DNA of 50,563 bases, from NCBI RefSeq assembly GCF_004151105.1, contig NZ_PHRF01000121.1, forward strand, positions 35,092 through 85,654, read 5' to 3'. This DNA is from Streptomyces sp. L-9-10 (GTDB lineage Bacteria; Actinomycetota; Actinomycetes; Streptomycetales; Streptomycetaceae). The notes under the pieces were generated by a model, which was not told where the DNA came from, searched no databases, and was given only the letters and a program-made list of their open reading frames with translations. Positions 40,140-49,050 of this stretch are shown here, one piece after another (position 1 is the first letter of the stretch; every line of letters starts with the position of its first letter). Position numbers and translations under genes: made by a program.

Positions 40140-41438
40140 ATGGGGCAGCAGGAGAAGGTGGCCACGAGTCTCCCGGACGCGGTCGGCGCGGCCGTCGGCG
40201 TCTCCCTCGCGTCGGTCGACGCGGAGCTGGCCCGCCGCTACCCCGGCGACCCGGGCACCCGCCAGCCCGTCCACACCGTCTACGTACCCGGCGACGCGTT
40301 CGCCGCGGACACCCTCCGCTCCTGGGGCGACCAGGCGCTCGCCGCCCTCGACGACCACGCCCCCGACGCGGCCACGCTCGCGCGGGTGCTCGGTCTCTCC
40401 GGCAAGCTGGCCGGACCGGTGTACGAGCGCGTACGGGACAAGCTGAGCCGCGAACCCGTCGAGGACCTGCGCATCGACTTCGAGGACGGCTACGGCCCCC
40501 GCCCCGGTCATGAGGAGGACGAGGACGCCGCCCGCGCCGCCCGGCTCGTCCACGAGGCGTACCGGAACGGCACCGCCGCCCCGTACATGGGCATCCGGAT
40601 GAAGTGCCTGGAAGCCGCTGTACGCGACCGGGCGATCAGGACCCTCGACATCTTCCTGAGCGGACTGATGGAGGCGGGCGGTCTTCCCGACGGGCTGGTT
40701 CTGACGCTCCCCAAGGTCACCTACGCCGAGCAGGTCGCCGCGATGGCACGGCTGGCCGGGGAGTTCGAGGAGGCGCGCGGCCTGGAGCCGGGCCGGATCG
40801 GGTTCGAGATCCAGATCGAGACCAGTCAGTCGATCCTCGCCGCGGACGGCACCGCCACCGTGGCCAGGATGATCGACGCGGCCGGCGGCCGGGCCACCGG
40901 GCTGCACTACGGCACCTTCGACTACAGCGCCTGCGTCGGGGTCAGCGCCGCGTACCAGTCGAGCGACCACCCGGCCGCCGACCACGCCAAGGCCGTCATG
41001 CAGGTCGCCGCCGCCGGAACGGGCGTACGGGTCTGCGACGGCTCCACCAACGTCCTGCCGGTCGGGCCCACCGCACAGGTCCACGAGGCGTGGAGGCTGC
41101 ACTACGGCCTCACGCGCCGCGCGCTCGCCCGCGCCTACTACCAGGGCTGGGACATGCACCCCGGCCATCTGCCGACCCGCTACGCCGCCGTGTACGCCTT
41201 CTACCGCGAGGGCCTGGAGCCGGCCGCGGCCCGGCTGGCCGCCTATGCCGCCAAGGCGGCCGGCGATGTGATGGACGAACCCGCAACGGCCAAGGCGCTC
41301 AGCGGCTATCTGCTGCGCGGACTCGACTGCGGCGCCCTCGACAGCGACGAGGTCACCGGGCTCACCGGTCTGACCCGCGCCGATCTGGAGACCTTCGCGA
41401 TCCCGCGCCGCGCGGACCTGACGGTCACCGCTCCGTAG
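40140..41438 (+). CDS. DUF6986 aldolase-like protein (HpcH/HpaI-type barrel)
   Basis: 432 residues from ATG 40140 (GGAGG 9 nt upstream). The phosphoenolpyruvate-binding aldolase/citrate-lyase barrel is suggested by EDLRIDFEDGYGPRPGHEED, YMGIRMKCLEAAVRDRAIRT, LVLTLPKVTYAEQVAAMARL and IGFEIQIETSQSILAADG, where the conserved Glu/Asp of the metal site would lie. THYGTFDYSA-like residues (LHYGTFDYSACVGVSAAY) and GWDMHPGHLPTRYAAVYAF are characteristic of the family I recall as DUF6986. The reaction is not established; C-C bond cleavage or formation on a keto acid is likely. Confidence 0.75.
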   Translation: MGQQEKVATSLPDAVGAAVGVSLASVDAELARRYPGDPGTRQPVHTVYVPGDAFAADTLRSWGDQALAALDDHAPDAATLARVLGLSGKLAGPVYERVRDKLSREPVEDLRIDFEDGYGPRPGHEEDEDAARAARLVHEAYRNGTAAPYMGIRMKCLEAAVRDRAIRTLDIFLSGLMEAGGLPDGLVLTLPKVTYAEQVAAMARLAGEFEEARGLEPGRIGFEIQIETSQSILAADGTATVARMIDAAGGRATGLHYGTFDYSACVGVSAAYQSSDHPAADHAKAVMQVAAAGTGVRVCDGSTNVLPVGPTAQVHEAWRLHYGLTRRALARAYYQGWDMHPGHLPTRYAAVYAFYREGLEPAAARLAAYAAKAAGDVMDEPATAKALSGYLLRGLDCGALDSDEVTGLTGLTRADLETFAIPRRADLTVTAP

Positions 41439-41484
41439 GTCCTGTCCGGCCGGGTCCTCGTCGGGACACCGCCGGGCCGTCGCC

Positions 41485-41518
41485 GCCGCTCCCGCGCCCG
41501 CCGGGGAAGGGGAGCGGC
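41485..41518. terminator. Convergent hairpin between aldolase-like and LacI genes
   Basis: GCCGCTCCC (41485-41493) pairs with GGGAGCGGC (41510-41518); flanking GTCG/CGAC bases can extend the stem. Confidence 0.6.
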
Positions 41519-41558
41519 GACGAGCCGGACCGTCGCCGCCGCGTCCTCGCTCCCGCTC

Positions 41559-42602
41559 CTACTTCTCGGCCGGCGGCGGGATCTCTCCCGAACCGCGGGC
41601 GATCAGCCGCGTCGGCAGCACCACCTGCGACGGGGCGTCGGCCGCGCCGTCGAGCCGGTGGAAGAGCCGCTCCGCCGCCGTACGGCCCAGGGTCGCCGCG
41701 TCCTGCGCGATGACCGTGACGCCCGGGTCGAGCAGATCGGCGAGTTCGATGTCGTCGAAACCGACCAGGGCGACCGGCCGGTCGTGCGCGGCCAGTACCC
41801 GCACCACCGTCACCGTCACGCGGTTGTTGCCCGTGAAGATCGCGGTGACCGGCTCGGGACCCGCGAGCATCGCGACGACGGCGTCGTGCACCCGCTTCGG
41901 GACGGTCGTGCCGAGCGAGACCCAGTCGTCGTGTATCGCCAGCCCCGCGTCCGCCATCGCCGTGCGGTAGCCGCGCAGGCGTTCGCTCGCCGTGTGGATA
42001 CGGGGCTGGTCGCCGATGAAGCCGATCCTGCGATGACCGTGCGCGATCAGATGGGCGACTCCCGAACGGGCACCGCCGAAGCTGTCGGAGAGCACGGCGT
42101 CCGCGTCGATCCGCCCGGCCGGACGGTCCACGAAGACCGTCGCGACCCCGGCCTGGATCTCCGGTTCCAGATAGCGGTGGTCGTGCCCGGCGGGGATCAC
42201 GATCAGCCCGTCCACCCGGCGCGCGCACAGGGCCAGCACCAGTTCCTGCTCGCGCTCCGGGTCCTCGGCGCTCGATCCGTTGATCAGCAGCGCGCCATGG
42301 GCGCGGGCGACCTCCTCCACGGCACGGTTCAGCGGCCCGTAGAACGGGTCCGCGAGATCCTCCAGGACGAGGCCGATGCTGGCGGTACGCCCCTTGCGCA
42401 GCACGCGCGCCGAGTCGTTGCGGCGGAATCCCAGCGCGTCGATGGACTCCTGGACCCGGCGCTCGGTGTCGGGTGTGACACCCGGCTCCCCGTTGACCAC
42501 CCGGGAGACCGTCTTGAGTCCTACTCCGGCACGCGCGGCCACATCCTTCATCGTGGGCCTGTTGCCGTAACGGGGCTCGGGGCGGCGGGTGTTGTCGGCC
42601 AC
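41559..42602 (-). CDS. LacI-family transcriptional regulator
   Basis: 347 residues from GTG 42602; the frame is open to ATG 42698, but that start would place the operator at the very edge of the coding region and it has no ribosome site. Helix-turn-helix: TMKDVAARAGVGLKTVSRVV, NGEPGVTPDTERRV, with hinge NDSARVLRKGRTASIGLVLE. Periplasmic-binding-like effector domain: LADPFYGPLNRAVEE, VDGLIVIPAGHDHRYL, IGFIGDQPRIHTASERLRGY, VALVGFDDIELADLLDPGVT. It is divergent from a ROK sugar kinase, its probable target along with itself. Confidence 0.92.
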   Translation of the reverse strand: MADNTRRPEPRYGNRPTMKDVAARAGVGLKTVSRVVNGEPGVTPDTERRVQESIDALGFRRNDSARVLRKGRTASIGLVLEDLADPFYGPLNRAVEEVARAHGALLINGSSAEDPEREQELVLALCARRVDGLIVIPAGHDHRYLEPEIQAGVATVFVDRPAGRIDADAVLSDSFGGARSGVAHLIAHGHRRIGFIGDQPRIHTASERLRGYRTAMADAGLAIHDDWVSLGTTVPKRVHDAVVAMLAGPEPVTAIFTGNNRVTVTVVRVLAAHDRPVALVGFDDIELADLLDPGVTVIAQDAATLGRTAAERLFHRLDGAADAPSQVVLPTRLIARGSGEIPPPAEK

Positions 42603-42706
42603 AGTGCGCTGTCCTGTCGTCGTTCCGTCGGTGTTCCGGCGTTCATTCGCCGGTCGCTTTGCCGTGGGTTTGCCTGCCACGGCCGTGGCGTCGAGCATAG
42701 GCCCTG

Positions 42707-42718
42707 GACAACGTTGTC
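42707..42718. promoter_or_regulatory. LacI-type operator
   Basis: GACAACGTTGTC is a perfect 12-bp palindrome centred on AACGTT, the CG-centred form favoured by LacI/GalR proteins. It lies in the 204-nt gap between the divergent lacI-type and ROK kinase genes, about 90 nt from the kinase start. Confidence 0.72.
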
Positions 42719-42806
42719 AGGGGAATGGAGACTGTTCATCGAAGCCGCTGTTCCGTCCATCCCCGGTCTACGCGGGGATACCTCATCGCCGGGAGATCCC
42801 ACACCG

Positions 42807-43766
42807 ATGCATACCGACCCCGTTGCCTCACTCGACATCGGCGGCACCAAGATCGCCGGCGCGCTGGTGGACGGCAACGGCAGGATCCTCGTACGGGCAC
42901 AACGGCCCACACCCGCGCGGGAGGACGGCGAGACGGTGATGCGCGCCGTCGAGGCGGTTCTGGCCGAGGTGTCCGCGTCCCCGCTCTGGGCGTCGGCCAC
43001 GGCGATGGGTATCGGCAGCGCCGGCCCCGTGGACGCCTCGGCCGGCACGGTCAGCCCGGTGAACGTCGCGGGCTGGCGCGGCTTCCCCCTGGTGGAACGG
43101 GTGCGGCTCGTCACCGGCGGGCTGCCGGTGACGCTCGTCGGGGACGGTGTCGCCATCACCGCGGCGGAACACTGGCAGGGCGCCGCCCGCGGCTATGACA
43201 ACGCGCTGTGCATGGTCGTCTCCACGGGGGTCGGCGGTGGGCTCGTCCTGAACGGGAAACTCCACCCGGGACCGAGCGGCAACGCCGGGCACATCGGCCA
43301 CATCAGTGTGGAGCTGGACGGCGATCTCTGCCCGTGCGGCGGCCGGGGCTGTGTGGAACGTATCGCCAGCGGCCCCAATATCGCCCGCAGGGCGCTGGAG
43401 GGCGGCTGGGAGCCGGGACCCGACGGTGACACCTCCGCCGCCGCGGTGGCCGCCGCGGCACGGGCCGGGCATCCGGTGGCGATCGCCTCCTTCGAGCGGG
43501 CCGCCCAGGCACTGGCCGCCGGGATCGCCGCGACCGCCACACTGGTCGAGATCCGTATCGCGGTCATCGGCGGCGGAGTGGCGAACGCCGGAGAGGTGCT
43601 CTTCGCCCCGCTGCGCCGCGCGCTCCAGGACTACGCCTCGCTCTCCTTCGTCCAGGGCATCAAGATCGCCCCGGCGCTGACCGGGCGGGACGCGGGTCTG
43701 GTGGGCGCGGCGGCCGCCGCCGCGCTCGGCGGACGGGACGGGACGGCCGCCGCGGTCGGCGGCTGA
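42807..43766 (+). CDS. ROK-family sugar kinase (glucokinase-like)
   Basis: 319 residues from ATG 42807 (GGGAG 11 nt upstream). ROK kinase motifs: VASLDIGGTKIAGALVDGNG (phosphate-binding DxGGTK), GIGSAGPVDASAGTVSPVN, VVSTGVGGGLVLNGKLHPGP, GNAGHIGHISVELDG (ExGH-type site read as AGHIGH) and CPCGGRGCVERIASG, the intact CxCGxxGCxE zinc motif. It should phosphorylate glucose or a related hexose, possibly N-acetylmannosamine. Divergent from a LacI regulator with a palindromic operator between, so likely sugar-induced. Confidence 0.9.
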   Translation: MHTDPVASLDIGGTKIAGALVDGNGRILVRAQRPTPAREDGETVMRAVEAVLAEVSASPLWASATAMGIGSAGPVDASAGTVSPVNVAGWRGFPLVERVRLVTGGLPVTLVGDGVAITAAEHWQGAARGYDNALCMVVSTGVGGGLVLNGKLHPGPSGNAGHIGHISVELDGDLCPCGGRGCVERIASGPNIARRALEGGWEPGPDGDTSAAAVAAAARAGHPVAIASFERAAQALAAGIAATATLVEIRIAVIGGGVANAGEVLFAPLRRALQDYASLSFVQGIKIAPALTGRDAGLVGAAAAAALGGRDGTAAAVGG

Positions 43767-43845
43767 ACGCCGGGCTCCCGGGCCGGTCTTCCACGTCCCG
43801 CCTGTCCCCGGGACGCTCCTTCGGCGACAGGCCCTGGGAGAACGC

Positions 43846-44325
43846 TCAGCGGGTCGTCTGGCAGGCCATGCGCTGGCTGCCCCGGAACTTCACACACAAC
43901 TCGGTGTCGGTGCCCGCGTCCTGAGCGGGCCAACTGTGCGTCAGCGCCTTGCCGGAACGGATGGCCGTCGCCCTGTCGATGAGCTCTCCGTTCCGGAACA
44001 GGAACACGGTGCGGGACGTGACCGCCCTCGGCGGATTGGTCCAGATCCCGGTGACCGCGTTCCTGCCGCCCTGCCCCTCCAGCCTGATACAGATCTGCGG
44101 CCCCGAGAAGTGGTGGGTGCAGGCGCTGCTGTCGGCCGCCGCGGGGGCGGCGCTCAGCGATACGGCGAGGCCCGCGAGCGCGAACGTCAGCGCCGACCGC
44201 CGGGCACGCGGCCGTGGCGCACGCGGAGGCGGGGCGTGCGGCAGCGGGGTGGGCGCGGGCGGAACGGACTCGGACGGGGCGGGTGCGAGCGGAGGCAGGG
44301 CGGGCGCGGGCGGGGCTCCGGGCAT
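43846..44325 (-). CDS. Secreted protein with two disulfide-type Cys pairs
   Basis: 159 residues from ATG 44325 (GGAGAA 7 nt upstream); the longer open frame to 44568 is unsupported. It has a long Pro/Ala-rich N-terminal arm, then basic RARRSALTFALAGLAVSLSA and cleavage near AAADSSA, an unusual extended signal peptide. The mature part of about 90 residues holds CTHHFSGPQICIRLEGQGG and ELCVKFRGSQRMACQTTR, with four Cys probably forming two disulfides. I recognise no family. It follows the 62-residue gene by 23 nt and is likely its operon partner. Confidence 0.6.
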   Translation of the reverse strand: MPGAPPAPALPPLAPAPSESVPPAPTPLPHAPPPRAPRPRARRSALTFALAGLAVSLSAAPAAADSSACTHHFSGPQICIRLEGQGGRNAVTGIWTNPPRAVTSRTVFLFRNGELIDRATAIRSGKALTHSWPAQDAGTDTELCVKFRGSQRMACQTTR

Positions 44326-44348
44326 GCCGGTTCTCCGGCGCGTACGCG

Positions 44349-44537
44349 TCACTTGGCGCCGCAGGAGCCCGAGTCGGTCGCCTGTTGCGGTACGACGACG
44401 AGGAACACGTCCGAGTCGAGATCCATCACGACCTCGGCCGGTGTGCCCTCGTCCCGCCGTGCCCGCGCGAACTCCTCCGCGGGCCAGCTGCCGCGCGGTC
44501 CTCCCGCGGGAAACTTCTCCAGCACCGTCCGGCGCAT
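44349..44537 (-). CDS. Small uncharacterised protein (62 residues)
   Basis: ATG 44537 has AAGGGGG 7 nt upstream. The product starts MRRTVLEKFPAGGPRGSWPA and has a hydrophobic VVMDLDSDVFLVVVPQQ stretch and a C-terminal SGSCGAK with a single Cys. It precedes the secreted protein on the same strand. I do not recognise a family. A precursor-peptide role was considered, but no modification enzyme is nearby. Confidence 0.55.
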   Translation of the reverse strand: MRRTVLEKFPAGGPRGSWPAEEFARARRDEGTPAEVVMDLDSDVFLVVVPQQATDSGSCGAK

Positions 44538-44768
44538 TGGTTACCCCCTTGCTGTGTCGAGCTCTCAACGACGTGCCTCGGGGTTGTGTTACGGCCCGGC
44601 GGGGACATCGGTCCGTACAGGAGACGCGCGCGGGGCCTCAGGACGACCTCGATCCGGACACAGCTCGGACACGACCGGTCGGCCGGTGCGGGCTCCCCGG
44701 TCTGCCCGGGGGTTTCCGGGGCAGGGTGTTGCGGGCAGTCCACTGAGGGCTACGGAAGAGGGGGAACC

Positions 44769-45875
44769 GTGATCGTCTGGATCAACGGTGCGTTCGGAGC
44801 GGGCAAGTCCAGCACCGCACGCGAACTGATCGACCTGATCCCGAACTGCACTCTGTACGAACCCGAGCTGATGGGCGGGACGCTGGCCGAACTGCTGCCG
44901 CAGAAGCGGCTCGCCGAGGTGACCGACTTCCAGGACCTGCCGATCTGGCGGCGCCTGGTGGTCGATACGGCGGCCGCGCTGCTGGCCGAGGTGGGCGGGG
45001 CGCTCGTCGTGCCGATGACGCTGCTGCGCCAGGAGTACCGGGACGAGATCTTCGGCGGGCTCGCCTCGCGTCGTATCCCCGTACGGCATGTGTTGCTGAC
45101 AACAGATGAAACGATCCTGCGCGGAAGGATCGCGGCCCGTGAGGCCCGCGAGGCCCATGTGGCCCATGAGACCGGCGAGTCGGGCGAGTCACGCGCGGAC
45201 GACCCGGGCGGGCACGGAGTGGGCGGGCACGGAGTGGGCGAGCGCGTCCGGCGCGGGGGCGACGCGTACATCGAGCCCTACCGCGCGGCGCTCGACTGGC
45301 TCACCGGCGACGCGCTGGTGATCGACAACACCGGTCTCACGGCGCGCGAGACCGCCGTCTGTCTCGCGGAAGCGGTACGGACCGGCACGGCGGGCCTCTG
45401 CGAGATCGTGCAGACACCCGAGCCGACCGCCGAGACCGTCGCGGCGGGTGTCCTGCTCTTCGACGAGCAGGACCGCGTCCTGCTCGTCGACCCCACGTAC
45501 AAGCCCGGCTGGGAGTTCCCCGGCGGGGTGGTCGAGGCCGGTGAGGCGCCCGCCCGCGCCGGAATGCGCGAGGTCGCCGAGGAGATAGGCATCGAACTCA
45601 CCGACGTGCCCGGACTGCTGGTCGTCGACTGGGAACCGCCGAGACCGCCGGGGTACGGCGGTCTGCGGCTGCTCTTCGACGGCGGTCTGCTCCCCGCGCA
45701 CCTCGCGGGACAACTGCTGCTGCCGGGGCCCGAGCTGCGGGGCTGGCGCTTCGTCGGCGAGGAGGAGGCCGGGCGGCTGCTGCCCCCCGCCCGTTACGCG
45801 CGGCTGCGCTGGGCTCTGCGGGCCAGGGAGCGCGGGACCGTACTCAACCTGGAGGACGGGATCCCCGTGGGCTGA
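44769..45875 (+). CDS. P-loop kinase-like domain fused to a Nudix hydrolase
   Basis: 368 residues from GTG 44769 (GAGGGGG 6 nt upstream). Residues 1-200 are a P-loop NTPase: INGAFGAGKSSTARELIDLI holds the Walker A motif, then RRIPVRHVLLTTDETILRGR and a C-terminal NTG segment as in nucleotide or gluconate-type kinases. Residues about 215-360 are Nudix, with the full box GGVVEAGEAPARAGMREVAE plus EIGI (Gx5Ex7REUxEExGU). The halves are joined near CEIVQTPEPTAE. A repetitive Glu/Gly/His-rich loop (about residues 122-165) interrupts the kinase domain. Such fusions probably phosphorylate and hydrolyse related nucleotides or sugars; the substrate is unknown. Confidence 0.85.
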   Translation: MIVWINGAFGAGKSSTARELIDLIPNCTLYEPELMGGTLAELLPQKRLAEVTDFQDLPIWRRLVVDTAAALLAEVGGALVVPMTLLRQEYRDEIFGGLASRRIPVRHVLLTTDETILRGRIAAREAREAHVAHETGESGESRADDPGGHGVGGHGVGERVRRGGDAYIEPYRAALDWLTGDALVIDNTGLTARETAVCLAEAVRTGTAGLCEIVQTPEPTAETVAAGVLLFDEQDRVLLVDPTYKPGWEFPGGVVEAGEAPARAGMREVAEEIGIELTDVPGLLVVDWEPPRPPGYGGLRLLFDGGLLPAHLAGQLLLPGPELRGWRFVGEEEAGRLLPPARYARLRWALRARERGTVLNLEDGIPVG

Positions 45876-45911
45876 CGGCGCGCCCACGGGGCCCTCAGGC
45901 CGCTCCGGGGG

Positions 45912-45944
45912 CCCTTCGAGCCGCTCCGGGGGCGGCTCGAAGGG
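45912..45944. terminator. Convergent hairpin between Nudix fusion and M20 peptidase
   Basis: CCCTTCGAGCCGC (45912-45924) pairs perfectly with GCGGCTCGAAGGG (45932-45944) around a 7-nt loop. Confidence 0.82.
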
Positions 45945-46044
45945 GCCGTTCCGGGTCCGAACGGTGCCCTGTGCGGATCTCCGGGGCGGCGCAGCGGCCG
46001 TTCCGGGTCCGCTCCGGGGCGGGCCCCGGTCCCCTCTCGCGCCG

Positions 46045-47409
46045 TCAGGCCTGCTTGGACCGCGCGTAGTTGACCAGGAACAGGGCCTCGGAGACCGACA
46101 GGCGCTCCAACTCCTCGGGGGAGACGCTCTCGTTCACCGCGTGGATCTGCGCCTCCGGCTCGCTCAGCCCGATCAGCAGGATCTCCGCGCGCGGATACAG
46201 CTCGGCCAGGGTGTTGCAGAGCGGGATGGAGCCGCCCATTCCGGAGGCCTGCATCTCCTGGCCGGGGTACGCCACGCGCATCGCGTCGGCCATCGCGGTG
46301 TACGCGGGGCTGGAGGTGTCCGCGCGGAACGGCTGGCCCTGGCCGACCTGTTCCACCGCGACCCGCGCGCCCCACGGCGTGTGCTTCTCGATGTGGGAGA
46401 CGAGCAGCTCGGTCGCCTCGGCGGCGTCCTGGCCCGGCGGCACCCGCAGACTGACCGTCGCCCGCGCGCTCGCCTGGATCGACGGGGTGGCGCCCACCAC
46501 GGGCGGGCAGTCGATGCCCAGCACGGTCACGGCCGGGCGGGCCCAGATCCGGTCGGCGACCGCGCCCTCGCCGATCAGACCGACACCGTCGAGCACCTTG
46601 GCGTCCTTCCGGAAGTCGGCCTCGCCGTAGGCCAGTCCGTCCCAGACGGCGTCCGAGGCCAGCCCGTCCACGGTGGTGGAGCCGTCCTCGGCGCGCAGCG
46701 AGTCGAGCACCCTGATGAGGGCGGCGAGCGCGTCGGGGGCCGCCCCGCCGAACTGTCCCGAGTGCAGGTTGCCTTCGAGGGTGTCGACCGAGACGCGGAC
46801 CATCGTCATTCCGCGCAGTGTGGCCGTGACCGTCGGCAGGCCGAGCTGGAAGTTGCCGGTGTCGCCGACGACGACGGCGTCGGCGGCCAGCAGCTCCGGG
46901 TGGGCCTCCGCGTACCGTTCGAGGCCGCCGGTGCCCTGCTCCTCCGAACCCTCCACGATCACCTTGACGTTCACCGGCACACCGCCGTTCGCCTTGAGCG
47001 CCCGCAGGGCCAGCAGATGCATCAGGAAGCCGCCCTTGCAGTCGGCGGCCCCGCGTCCGTACCAGCGGCCGTCGCGCTCGGTCAGCTCGAAGGGCGGTGA
47101 CACCCAGGCGTCCTCGTCCAGCGGCGGCTGCACGTCGTAGTGGGCGTAGAGCAGCACCGTGGGCGCGCCCTCGGGGCCCGGCAGCAGGCCGTAGACGGAC
47201 TGGGTGCCGTCAGGGGTGTCGAGTGCCGAGACATCCTGGAACCCCTCCGTGCGCAGCGCGTCGGCGACCCAGCGCGCGGCGGCCTCGCACTCGCTCCTGG
47301 GGAACACCGCGGGATCCGCCACCGACCGGAAGGACACCAGCTCCGCGAGCTCCGTGCGGGCACGGGGCATCAGCGACGCTACGGTCTCGGCGATCGGATT
47401 CGCGGTCAT
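46045..47409 (-). CDS. M20-family dipeptidase/peptidase
   Basis: 454 residues from ATG 47409 (AGGAG 7 nt upstream). M20 metal and catalytic residues: VLLYAHYDVQPPLDEDAW (His and catalytic Asp), YGRGAADCKGGFLMHLLALR (bridging Asp), VIVEGSEEQGTGGLERY (catalytic Glu plus ligand Glu), VVVGDTGNF, a dimerisation lid with LEGNLHSGQFGG, and ASGMGGSIPLCNTLAELYP with IHAVNESVSPEE (last His). This layout fits the M20 dipeptidases such as carnosinase-like enzymes. Cytoplasmic, two metals expected. Confidence 0.93.
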   Translation of the reverse strand: MTANPIAETVASLMPRARTELAELVSFRSVADPAVFPRSECEAAARWVADALRTEGFQDVSALDTPDGTQSVYGLLPGPEGAPTVLLYAHYDVQPPLDEDAWVSPPFELTERDGRWYGRGAADCKGGFLMHLLALRALKANGGVPVNVKVIVEGSEEQGTGGLERYAEAHPELLAADAVVVGDTGNFQLGLPTVTATLRGMTMVRVSVDTLEGNLHSGQFGGAAPDALAALIRVLDSLRAEDGSTTVDGLASDAVWDGLAYGEADFRKDAKVLDGVGLIGEGAVADRIWARPAVTVLGIDCPPVVGATPSIQASARATVSLRVPPGQDAAEATELLVSHIEKHTPWGARVAVEQVGQGQPFRADTSSPAYTAMADAMRVAYPGQEMQASGMGGSIPLCNTLAELYPRAEILLIGLSEPEAQIHAVNESVSPEELERLSVSEALFLVNYARSKQA

Positions 47410-47559
47410 GGGCACGCTCCTGGTGGGTACGACGTTGTCTCAGTCGGGTGTTACGTCGAAGTCACTGCCGATCCTCCCACAGCGGGTTCACCGAGCCAGC
47501 GCCGTAGGATGCCGTTCGACAGCAGGGGCCACCGGTCGGATCAGGAGCAGAAGCACATC

Positions 47560-48867
47560 GTGAGCAGCGAGAACGCAGACGCCGGAAGCGAGCACGACGA
47601 GCGGGTGTGGGATGTCGTCGTGGTCGGCGCAGGGCCGGCGGGAGCCTCCGCGGCATACGCGGCGGCGGTCGCGGGCCGTCAGGTGCTGCTGGTGGAGAAA
47701 GCCGAGTTGCCCCGCTACAAGACCTGCGGGGGCGGGATCATCGGGCCCTCGCGCGACTCACTGCCCCCGGGCTTCGAGTTGCCGTTCCGGGACCGCGTGC
47801 ACGCGGTGACCTTCTCCCTGAACGGCAAGCTCGCCCGTACCCGCCGCTCCAAGCGCATGCTCTTCGGGCTCATCAACCGCCCGGAGTTCGACGCGAGTCT
47901 GGTGGAGCACGCGCAGAAGGCGGGCGCGGTGCTCCGTACCGGCGTGACGGTCTCGCGCGTCGAGCAGCACGGCCCGGCCGTGCCCGACCGCCGTACGGTC
48001 GCCGTCGTGCTGGCGGACGGCGAGACGGTGCTGGCGCGGGCCGTGGTCGGCGCGGACGGCAGTGCCAGCCGGATAGGCGCCCATGTCGGGGTGAAGCTGG
48101 ACCAGGTGGATCTGGGTCTTGAGGCCGAGATCCCGGTACCGCCGACGGTCGCCGAGGACTGGGCGGGGCGGGTGCTCATCGACTGGGGCCCGCTGCCCGG
48201 GAGTTACGGATGGGTGTTCCCCAAGGGCGACACGCTCACCGTCGGCGTGATCTCGGCGCGCGGCGAGGGCGCCGCGACCAAGCGCTATCTGGAGGACTTC
48301 ATCGCCCGGCTCGGGCTCGCGGGCTTCGAACCGGCGGTCTCGTCCGGGCATCTGACCCGGTGCCGCAGCGAGGACTCGCCGCTGTCGCGCGGCCGGGTGC
48401 TGGTGTGCGGGGACGCGGCGGGCCTCCTCGAACCGTGGACCAGGGAGGGGATTTCCTTCGCCCTGCGTTCCGGGCGGCTCGCGGGGGAGTGGGCGGTACG
48501 GATCTCGGAGTCGCACGACGCCGTGGACGCCCGCCGCCAGGCGCTGAACTACGCGTTCGCCATCAAGGCCGGGCTCGGCGTGGAGATGGGCGTCGGCCGG
48601 CGGATGCTGGCCATCTTCGAGCGCAGGCCGGGACTGCTGCACGCGGCGATCACGGGGCTGCGCCCGGCGTGGAACATGTTCGCGGACATCACCCGCGGTT
48701 CGACCACACTGGCCGGTGCCGTACGGACCCATCCGCTGGCCCGCCGCGCGCTGGATCTGCTGGACCGCAGGCAGCAGCCGAGTGAGACCGGGACGCCGGA
48801 CGGTGAGACGCCGGAGCCCGGTGCGGCGGGAGTGACGGGTACGCCGGATGCGGGCGCCCGGGAGTGA
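47560..48867 (+). CDS. Geranylgeranyl reductase family flavoprotein
   Basis: 435 residues from GTG 47560 (AGGAG 13 nt upstream). FAD-binding start WDVVVVGAGPAGASAAYAAA, then VEKAELPRYKTCGGGIIGPS with the PxYKxCGG signature of geranylgeranyl reductases, VVGADGSASRIGAHVG, and the second FAD motif VLVCGDAAGLLEPWTREGIS. It saturates polyprenyl chains of menaquinone or lipids, or oxidises a related substrate. The tail beyond about residue 400 is low complexity. A 14-bp tandem repeat starts directly after its stop codon. Confidence 0.9.
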   Translation: MSSENADAGSEHDERVWDVVVVGAGPAGASAAYAAAVAGRQVLLVEKAELPRYKTCGGGIIGPSRDSLPPGFELPFRDRVHAVTFSLNGKLARTRRSKRMLFGLINRPEFDASLVEHAQKAGAVLRTGVTVSRVEQHGPAVPDRRTVAVVLADGETVLARAVVGADGSASRIGAHVGVKLDQVDLGLEAEIPVPPTVAEDWAGRVLIDWGPLPGSYGWVFPKGDTLTVGVISARGEGAATKRYLEDFIARLGLAGFEPAVSSGHLTRCRSEDSPLSRGRVLVCGDAAGLLEPWTREGISFALRSGRLAGEWAVRISESHDAVDARRQALNYAFAIKAGLGVEMGVGRRMLAIFERRPGLLHAAITGLRPAWNMFADITRGSTTLAGAVRTHPLARRALDLLDRRQQPSETGTPDGETPEPGAAGVTGTPDAGARE

Positions 48868-49049
48868 GCGTCCGGCCCTGAGTGTCTGGCCCTGAGTGTC
48901 CGGCCCTGAGTGTCCGGGAGTGAGCGACGGGCCCTGAGCGTCTGGCCCTGAGCGTCTGGCCCTGAGCGTCTGGCCCTGAGCGTCTGGCCCTGAGCGTCTG
49001 GCCCTGAGCGTCCGGCCCTGAGCGTCCGGCCCTGAGCGTCTGGCCCGGG
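48868..49049. repeat. Thirteen tandem 14-bp units
   Basis: Consensus GCGTCTGGCCCTGA, beginning at the first base after the upstream stop codon. The five central units (6-10) are identical; outer units vary by one to five bases and the last decays into GGG. The homogeneous centre and degenerate edges fit slippage expansion (VNTR). It fills the convergent gap. Confidence 0.92.
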
Positions 49050-49050
49050 G

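Noticed and set aside
44349..44537. RiPP precursor peptide ending in SGSCGAK
   Set aside because: No maturation enzyme, protease or transporter lies nearby; the neighbour is an ordinary secreted protein.
48868..49049. CRISPR array
   Set aside because: Units are 14 bp, contiguous and without unique spacers; it is a simple tandem repeat.
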